Positions 57,039-64,000 of a stretch of 64,000 nt of DNA are shown here, piece after piece. How positions within the stretch are numbered: the first letter of the stretch is position 1; every line of letters begins with the position of its first letter. This DNA comes from Siphonodentalium dalli (taxonomy: Eukaryota > Mollusca > Scaphopoda > Gadilida > Siphonodentaliidae): positions 142,186,351 to 142,250,350 of the forward strand of contig CP136062.1 in NCBI GenBank assembly GCA_032622095.1. The letters are read 5' to 3'. The notes beneath the pieces were generated by a model. That model did not search any database, was not told the origin of the DNA, and saw only the letters and a list, made by a program, of their open reading frames with translations. Both the position numbers and the translations under genes were made by a program.

Positions 57039-57759
57039 TTGTCATGATATTGAAGCATTTGGGGAATGATATATACATGGCAGCTTATACTTACACATTC
57101 CATATATAATTCGCTTATTGTTGGTGTGATTCATATTCTTGAATACATGAAGGTGCAAACATATAGATATTCCCCAGCATGCTATTCTGTCTTAAATATA
57201 TTGAATACTAACATTTCTGATTCACCTTGTTTAATTGTTACTAATTTAAGCACTGGAACTACCAGAAATATTGGATTTTTCAATCACAAACTTTACTTTT
57301 CAGGTTTGGACCATTTTTAAAGTAAAATCTTTGGTGTCAAATGTGTTTATTGTTTTGATCTGACTTCAATGTGTCACACTCATGTATTTTTAGACAAATT
57401 GCTCAAGATGGCTCGCAAAATGTCAAACCAATTTGGTGAAAAATAAAAGGTGAGTTTTCGCATATATTCCGAAAACGTATAGTTTTCGCATATGTTCCGA
57501 AAAGGTAGCAAATTGTGAATCACTTGGTTGTTAACCATCTTACTTAATCAACTGACAAATAGATGTTCTATTCTGGTGCCTTATGCGTCATGACAATTTC
57601 ATTTAAATGTATGCAGCATGAAATTTTGATTCTGGTCCTGTTTTTTAACTGAAATGACAGAACTTCGAAATGGAACTGAGATGGACCATATTGTAAGGCT
57701 ACATTGGCCGATTAGCATCAAAATTAATCAACTTAATACATGGTGTATGTCCAAATGGC
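57039..57759. other. No gene seen
   Basis: An 84-codon frame at 57066-57320 is AT-rich and unassigned. GTTTTCGCATAT(G/A)TTCCGAAAA is repeated at about 57454 and 57481. Confidence 0.4.
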
Positions 57760-58399
57760 AGCCAGGGAGTGACTATCATATTTGAGGTGTATATATATAC
57801 AAGGAGTGATTATATAAGAAGCAACATTTCATCTGTGTGTTGTTTGTGTATATATGGCGTGACTGTATGGTCATGTTTGATGTACATTTGTACTTGGGTG
57901 ACTGTATTGTCATGGATGGGTGTATGTGCACATATATGTGGGCTGTGATCATAGATGGGTGTGTGGATACATAGGGAGTGATTGTATGCTTATAGGTAAT
58001 GTATATATGTGTACATGGAATGACTGTATGGTCATGCTTTTGTTGAAGTGTATATGGTTACCTGTAGAGCTGGATGGTCATTGGTGGGCGTGTGGGTATA
58101 TATGAAGTGTCGTTGTGGTCAGGTGTGTATATGGGATGCATATATGCATATACGTTGTGGCTTTATTGTCATTGGTGGGTGTATAGGTATACAGGGAGTT
58201 GCTCTACGGTAGATGGGTTGTATGAGTATACATCGAGTGGCTGAATTGTCATTGGTGGGGTGTATATGCAAGTCTGTAGTGTAGGAATGGTCGTATGTGC
58301 GGGGTATTGGTATATCAATTTAATCGTGAGGTGTATATGTATACTGGAGTATGGGTATCTTGAAGGGTTGTATGACCATTGGTGAGGTGTATATTATAA
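57760..58399. repeat. Degenerate minisatellite, about 60-70 bp units
   Basis: Recurring GACTGTATGGTCAT, GGTGGGTGTAT and GTATATATG words in the same order over about 640 bases. The units are too diverged to fix a period. Confidence 0.6.
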
Positions 58400-58540
58400 G
58401 TTACGGGGCGCTTAGTGGTCGGATATGGTGTCATGTGAGGCGAAGTGAGATCAATATTAGGCGAGGCCGTATGCCGATCCTAATATTGATCTCACTGAGC
58501 CTCACATGACACCATATCCGACCACTAAGCGTCCCGTAAC
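58400..58540. repeat. 141-bp hairpin
   Basis: Arms of 62 bases (58400-58461 and 58479-58540) with about three mismatches and a 17-base loop. Each arm runs GTTACGGG...ATCAATATTAGG or its complement. Confidence 0.93.
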
Positions 58541-58566
58541 GTATTTATTATGTCAGTGGACAGAAT

Positions 58567-58640
58567 CCAGCATATCCAGGGGGGGGGGGTCGGAAAAATT
58601 TCCAGGCACGTATGATGGGGTGGGTGGGTGTCTCTTGGGT
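58567..58640 (+). repeat. Repeat arm, inverted relative to 59970-60060
   Basis: CATATCCAGG, an 11-base G run (58579-58589), TCGGAAAAATTTCCAGGCAC and GTGGGTGGG match the reverse complement of 59970-60060. Confidence 0.75.
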
Positions 58641-59393
58641 CCAAAAAACAGTTTTTTCCATATGCCAAAAGAAAATTCCATTCCTGCTATTGAGTCTTAT
58701 TTTGATGTGTTTTGAACAGAAACAGGTCATATATATAGTTAATACTAATGCTATACTACATATAGAGGTTGTCAGAAGTTGGATCAGTTGCACAATGGCC
58801 AACAATAACCCAAATTCAACTTGATAGAACTAGACACTGCGCTATTGGAAAAATACAATTTAATCAGGATTCCATCTACTGATACAACAAAACAAGAATA
58901 ACTATGCAGAACTCAGCTGAAAATAATCAATAAAATGAAAGCACACTTGACCATATGTGACTTGGAAATAAATATATAATAAATAATGGAATAAAATAGA
59001 CTTTTGACAACGTAAAACAAAATCTTAACAAATAAATTGAAGGCCAGCCGGGCCAGCTTGAACAATTTCACATTGTTTTCCATGTTAATGTGGATCAGCT
59101 TGTAATGTTAATCACAGTAACGAAGATTTTATCGTCACTGATATCGTGAGGAAAAATAGAAGTGAAATTGGGCTATCCATCCATATTATTCCCAATTACT
59201 TCAGGCAGTGGCTACCAGCCTGCCATTACACGCTATAACATGTTTCCTCAGTTCTGGTTTCTGAGATGCCCCAAGAAGAGTCACGCATGTATATCATGGT
59301 TATGTTTGGTATTAGCATTATTCTTCAAACTGGGATGAACTGGGATGAACAGTTGTATTTCCACATGTTTTGATAAACAATTTGATTCCAGCA
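58641..59393. other. No gene seen
   Basis: Sequence between the two inverted arms. AT-rich, no protein. Confidence 0.45.
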
Positions 59394-59534
59394 ATACAGT
59401 AATGCCCTAATTAAAGGACTCCATAACCACAGCAGAATAATGGGTAATTTTTCAGGAGTTAGTCGGAAATTAAAATTAAATTACCCATTATTCTGCTGTG
59501 GTTATGGAGTCGATTAATTATGGCATTACTGTAT
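59394..59534. repeat. 141-bp hairpin
   Basis: Arms of about 55-57 bases (59394-59450 and 59480-59534) pair with about four mismatches. They contain CCATAACCACAGCAGAATAA and its complement. The centre is about 29 bases. Confidence 0.92.
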
Positions 59535-59869
59535 ATCACATAGCAAATATAAAAATATCAAATAATCTGAAATTTGTTGTACCGGTACCATGTATTCTGT
59601 AGAATACTCAAATGTGATTATGTGACTAGATCATGTGACTATATATTATGAAAATGAATGTTAATAAAAACCTTGGCACTCTGCCTATATATCCCTAGAA
59701 ATGTGATTATGTTGACACATTTCTTGATTAATGACACTTATATGATAAATTCAAATAGTATAGTTATCTCATTATGCACTGTTCTATTCAAATATAGCGC
59801 AATAAATTATGATAATGCAGGATAATCAGCTATTTGGTTGCTCAATTGATAATTTTTCTCAAATTTAAG
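59535..59869. other. No gene seen
   Basis: AT-rich spacer. Confidence 0.45.
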
Positions 59870-60060
59870 GGGGTGGGTGTCCAAAACTGACCGGAAAAAA
59901 CTTCCTGAAACGGAAAAAAAGGGTGGGTGTCCAAAATTGCCTGAAAAAAAAGGTCGGAAACGGAAGAAATTGGGTGGGTGGGTCCCCTGTGGCCGGAAAA
60001 AATTAAAATGATCATACGTGCCTGGAAATTTTTTCCGACCCCCCCCCCCCCTTGGCATAT
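59870..60060 (-). repeat. About 50-bp degenerate repeats ending in the inverted arm
   Basis: GGGTGGGTGTCCAAAA recurs at about 59870 and 59921, and GGGTGGGTGGGTCCC at about 59971, each followed by GGAAAAAA or GGAAACGG. The last part (59970-60060), with a 13-base C run at 60039-60051, is inverted relative to 58567-58640. Confidence 0.7.
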
Positions 60061-60632
60061 CCCTTTAATTAATCGTCGCTGTAATTTACTGTCATTTGGT
60101 AAGATAAATGCGTCGTCTATGGCCATTAACTTATGTAACTTCACTGTAACGCGTCATGGGCGTTGAACGTCAACGCATTGAGTCAATGACTAATTACAAG
60201 AAGTAGGACAACTTGTTGAGTTTGATGGTTAATTTATGAGTCTTTAGAATTCCTCAAATATACCGCATGCAGATTTTGGTACATGGTACTATGTCTTTAA
60301 ATTCACCGAAAATGAATGGTGTATCCAATCTAATTGCATTATGTGCACACATGACGGTTTACTATGGACTGGGCTTAATAATACTTTATCATAGGTACAG
60401 AGTCTGGCTGAAGTATGGTGTCTTTAGAAAGGACCAGAGCAAGAGCCTTTTAACGTTGCTTTTCATTTTGTTCGTACTCATCTGATTGTAAAGACTAATT
60501 TTGCGTATCTTCCAGCCAAAATGTAAGGTGAACATACCAGGCTTTTTCAATAGCAAGTTTAAATATTAATGGTGGGGCTCATGTCGTGCAGCTTGCGTAT
60601 CTGTACAATCTCAACAAAATGAATTGTTGCAT
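60061..60632. other. No gene seen
   Basis: Likely includes the 3' end of the minus-strand LINE that follows. Confidence 0.4.
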
Positions 60633-62255
60633 TTAATTTGTGACGAGTATCCGATATATAACTTTTTGTCTGTTTAAAAAAAAAAATCTATTTCGAAAGG
60701 TTATGTTTTTGTTATTTTTATCCAATGAGTTCCATATGTCAGGGAATGTGCGCTCAGGTAACACAGAAATAAAAGCAGTTCTAGGAGTTGATGCTTTTAG
60801 ACTGCCTGCCTGTCGGATATTAGCAGTTGTATAATCAAATGATTCATTGAAAGATTTGGGAAGATTTCCTCTTTTCCAGTCAATAATAAACGTCGCATCT
60901 TGTAGTTGATATAAGTCGTGGAATTTAAAAATATTTTCATACAGAAAAATGGGTCCTGTGTGACTTCTATATGATTTATTGGATATAATTCTGATTGCCC
61001 TTTTCTGCTGTTTAAAGATTGTGCCTCCTGTATCGGCATGGCCCCAAACTGACAAACCATAGATGAGATGACTGGATCAAAGAGAAGATAGTGTTTTCAG
61101 GCAGTTCTTGGGTAGCATTAGCTTTACCTTATTCATGGAATATAATGCACTGGATATTTTTTTACTTAGCATAGATATGTGATGTTTAAAGGTGAAGATT
61201 ATCATCAATTATAATACCAAGAAATTTTAGAGATTGTTCAGATCTTGCATTGCCTACTCGCGTTAAGGGCTTGTCGTTCAATTTTATTTTAAGATTATTC
61301 CATTTGAAATCATTACTGGTGGGATTTAATAACATGTATTTACTTTTTGATGCATTAATTGCTAATTTGTTGCTACAACACCAATGATGGATTTTGATCA
61401 ATTCCGAATTAACTTGCGTTTCAATTTTCCGATAGTTGTGGCCGGATATATGAAGAGTCGGATCATCTGCACAAGAGAGGAGATTTAAGCTTGTACTATT
61501 GGGCATATCATTGACATATATAAGAAATAGAATGGGTCCTAGTATATATCCTTGAGGCACACCACAGGTGATATTGCGCAAGTTATATATTTTATTTTCG
61601 ATTTCAACATATTGTTTCCTCCCCTCTAAATAGCTTTTGAACCAGATTTTTGTAATTCCTCTAATGCCGTAGTGGTCAAATTTTTGGAGAAGTATCTCAT
61701 GGCTAATCGTGTCAAATGTTTTGGACAAGTCGATAAAAATTGCTAGAGTCGAGTCTCTGGTCTTTTTGTTGTTGTTTTCAGCAACATGTATTAAGGGATG
61801 TTTTGTCGAGTGATTTTCTCTGAAGCCGAATTGTTTGTTATGTAGTATATCAAATTTTGTTAAGAAAGAATTTAGACGTTTATGCATGAGTTTTTCGATA
61901 ATTTTCGAGAAAGCTGGCAAGATGCTGATTGGTCAATAGTTTTCGATATTATCGCGCATATTATTTTTGATATATTCGAACAACTCTAGAAATTTTCATT
62001 TTCGTCGGCACTATTCCTTCTTTGAATGATAAGTTTATTATGTGTGTAAGTGCGTAGGCCGTTTCGTTTATAGTGAATTTCATCAGCTTCGTAGATATAT
62101 TTGAAAATCGACGGATTGTTTATTGGAGAACTTAGAACATGTTGATACAATTTCAGCCGTTGATGTTTCGGAGAGAAAGAAGTTTTTTTGATTTTTTTTT
62201 CTTTCATATAGTTAAGGGGATATATGGGTGATTCTCCCGTAAACGAGCAACCCAT
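60633..62255 (-). pseudogene. CR1-group LINE reverse transcriptase remnant
   Basis: Read in reverse: a degraded lead-in (62255-61986), then a 244-codon frame (61920-61186) with MPAFSKIIEKLMHKRL, NKQFGFRENHSTKHPLIHV, FIDLSKTFDTISHEILL (motif A), GVPQGYILGPILFLIYVNDM (motif B) and SCADDPTLHISG (motif C with both Asp). The thumb region (SKKISSALYSMNKVKLMLP near 61100) is in another frame, followed by GLSVWGHADTGG, QKRAIRIISNKS and further C-terminal sequence to 60633. At least two frame breaks exist. The FRENHST and LSKTFDTISH motifs point to the CR1/L2 group. No endonuclease was identified upstream, so the copy is 5'-truncated or decayed there. Confidence 0.85.
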
Positions 62256-62625
62256 GTCCTGCGTTATTGGTTCATCCTATGAAAAACAATGGCCACCATA
62301 CATAAAAGTGATGGTAATGATCTTGTAGCTCACGATACAGGCATTTATTAGAGACATTTCGGGTTTAGTAGGGACGTGTGACAACATATATGCCATGTGT
62401 ATATTACAGGCTACGTACCCCGAAACAGCATGTCCCAAATCAAAGGCATTCAACTTCCCTGATTGTTCCCATTCGCCACCGAACGATTTATCTTTAAACC
62501 AATTAATATTCTTGTGCGGAATTTTGCATTGAACGCCATGCAATTCGTATAATTTTTATGAAATTAAATATTTAGTTAGTGGAAAGCATGTGAAGTCTTC
62601 CAAAAGAATGTCCCGTTATATAGAA
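62256..62625. other. No gene seen
   Basis: An 88-codon minus-strand frame is unassigned. Confidence 0.4.
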
Positions 62626-63024
62626 TCATTACCCAAACGCACGATAAAGACGGCTGATATTTTCACCAGAAACATAGCTTGTTCATATCTATGGTTGCAT
62701 CGTGGAGTAAATATCCTTTAATGTCTAGAAAAAATAAACCCAGGTTGTTTCCTTGAATAATTTTTCAAAATCAACCTTTGAATCTAGAAATCGCTAGCGT
62801 ATATTTATTCAGCGTCATTACACAAACGCAGACCATTTAAATGTTACATTCTGTAGGCGAACGATTAAAAGTTTATTTCGAAAGCTCGCAGCGGTTGTTT
62901 GTTCATAAACTAGTTCATTTTCGTAGGTAATGGATATTCAAAATATAAGGGCGCGCTGAAACGAAAATCGTCATTACCCAAACGCGTCATTACCCAAACA
63001 CTCCTTCTGTTTGGGTAATGACGC
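62626..63024. repeat. Cluster of TCATTACCCAAACGC motifs
   Basis: The 15-base motif occurs at 62626-62640, 62815-62829 (one mismatch), 62971-62985 and 62987-63001 (one mismatch), and inverted at 63009-63024. GCGTCATTACCCAAAC (62984-62999) forms a perfect 16-bp hairpin with 63009-63024 across a 9-base loop. Confidence 0.88.
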
Positions 63025-64000
63025 AATTTTAATTTTGAAATATCCAGAGACGCAAACACCATCTAACAAATAAAACATGTTAAGGGATGATCTGGGTGTA
63101 AATAAAAAGAACAAATATGACATATGGATTAGTTTTAGTGCGTTTATATAAAATCGGGGGGGGGGGTGAGTGATTGAGTTGTGGGGTGGGGGTGATCAAC
63201 GGAATCTGACGATTCTCTAAATGGATTGACGTTTACATCAAACAATCTCAGTGAGAAGCAGATGACAGTTTGAAAAGTCAATTATTTCCGTACTTTTCAA
63301 CAATCGTTCTGCATGCGGGGCGATTTCCGGCTCGTGTGTTATAGCAACGGCGTCAAAATACACATTTTGGACCATCAGAATATCACATTGACAATTCTAT
63401 CGGATTGAGCGCACCGAGAAACCCCCAAATACCAAATTTCACTTCAATATCTTGAAACATGTGAGAGAATTCCATCGACAATGTTTTCTACTCTAAATTA
63501 TCATTGCAATTTGGCGAACCCCCTGGGGAACAGACTTTGATTGACGTATGTTCACGTTGTCTACATCAGAGTTCCTCGATCGTTTGGGGTCAAACCAAGT
63601 GTACGAGGGACCACGGCATGCCCGACTTGATAGGAATCGCCTTTTATGCGATCAAAATCTGTTTCCAATTATCATATCTGAACGCTGTATTCGTTGACCT
63701 CTTAGAGAGTTTGAACTCTAAGTCACGCCCACAAAGCACATCAATTTCCACCACGTATATTCAAATGGCTGTATCTCATAGACGTCTCAACGTGCGGAGC
63801 TACGCAATACGTCGTTTGGACGGATACATCATCGGCTACTCAAACAATATATACTCATAACGATAATTCAACTATTAAAGGGCACATGTCAACAAGTTTT
63901 GGAGAAAGAGCGAATTTGACAATGACGTTGCCCTGATTCAACCCCAAAAAAACGTCATTGGCACATGCTGTAATCAACGACCTTGATTGACCTTGACCTG
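63025..64000. other. No gene supported; poly-G tract
   Basis: An 11-base G run lies at 63156-63166. A 118-codon frame at 63504-63860 has no domain I recognise and is left uncalled. Near the end, CAATGACGTT/AACGTCATTG (about 63920-63960) forms an inverted repeat, and TTGACCTTGACC recalls the Helitron sub-repeats. Confidence 0.4.

Noticed and set aside
63504-63860. 118-codon frame near the end of the window
   Set aside because: No domain recognised; length is within chance expectation for this much sequence.
1-64000. tRNA or rRNA genes and tRNA-derived SINE promoters
   Set aside because: I scanned for box B-like GGTTCGA words and rRNA-like blocks and found none with a credible cloverleaf or matching box A.

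Overview
This window is invertebrate nuclear DNA, most likely from a mollusc. It is AT-rich, mostly non-coding, full of mobile-element remains, and shows no operons or bacterial signals. The taxonomic call rests mainly on the only two convincing host genes. They are near-identical intronless copies of a scallop-type myosin regulatory light chain (6125-6604 and 29214-29693, both +, 159 codons). They differ by seven silent changes and one amino-acid change, and each has a TATA box 95 bases before its ATG and a conserved polyadenylation signal.

The two genes sit in a direct segmental duplication (about 5607-8965 and 28694-33090). Comparing the two blocks shows when mobile elements arrived. A TTAA-flanked, about 500-bp non-autonomous DNA transposon is present only in block 2 (31031-31533). 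A second long-inverted-repeat element sits at different positions in the two blocks (7870-8280 and 30539-30950), and each block has the empty counterpart of the other's site. The TTAA element has five copies in the window: 217-717, 25405-25933 (old), 26224-26725, 31031-31533 and 41336-41837 (reverse).

Other mobile DNA: (i) two head-to-tail Helitron-like units of 617 bp (11288-12521) and a third, unrelated Helitron-like unit on the minus strand (56647-57038); (ii) a decayed Jockey-type LINE with gag-like, endonuclease and reverse transcriptase regions (20187 to about 24000) that carries rearranged pieces of itself and a minisatellite downstream; (iii) a 5'-truncated LINE with a long open reverse-transcriptase frame flanked by a perfect 50-bp direct repeat (36221-38661); (iv) four minus-strand LINE remains (46194-46430, 49901-50150, 52414-53305, 60633-62255); (v) retroposon-like 3' ends with A-rich tails (47740-49245).

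The window is also rich in DNA that can fold: a near-perfect three-way-junction palindrome (16870-16940), long hairpins (2231-2309, 9576-9657, 34187-34458, 58400-58540, 59394-59534), nested inverted repeats (35945-40953), and ten pure C or G runs of 11-16 bases. No tRNA, rRNA or CRISPR array was recognised. Long stretches (for example 718-2230, 17051-19897, 26726-28693, 53306-55039) show no gene I can support. All calls were made by eye without database searches.
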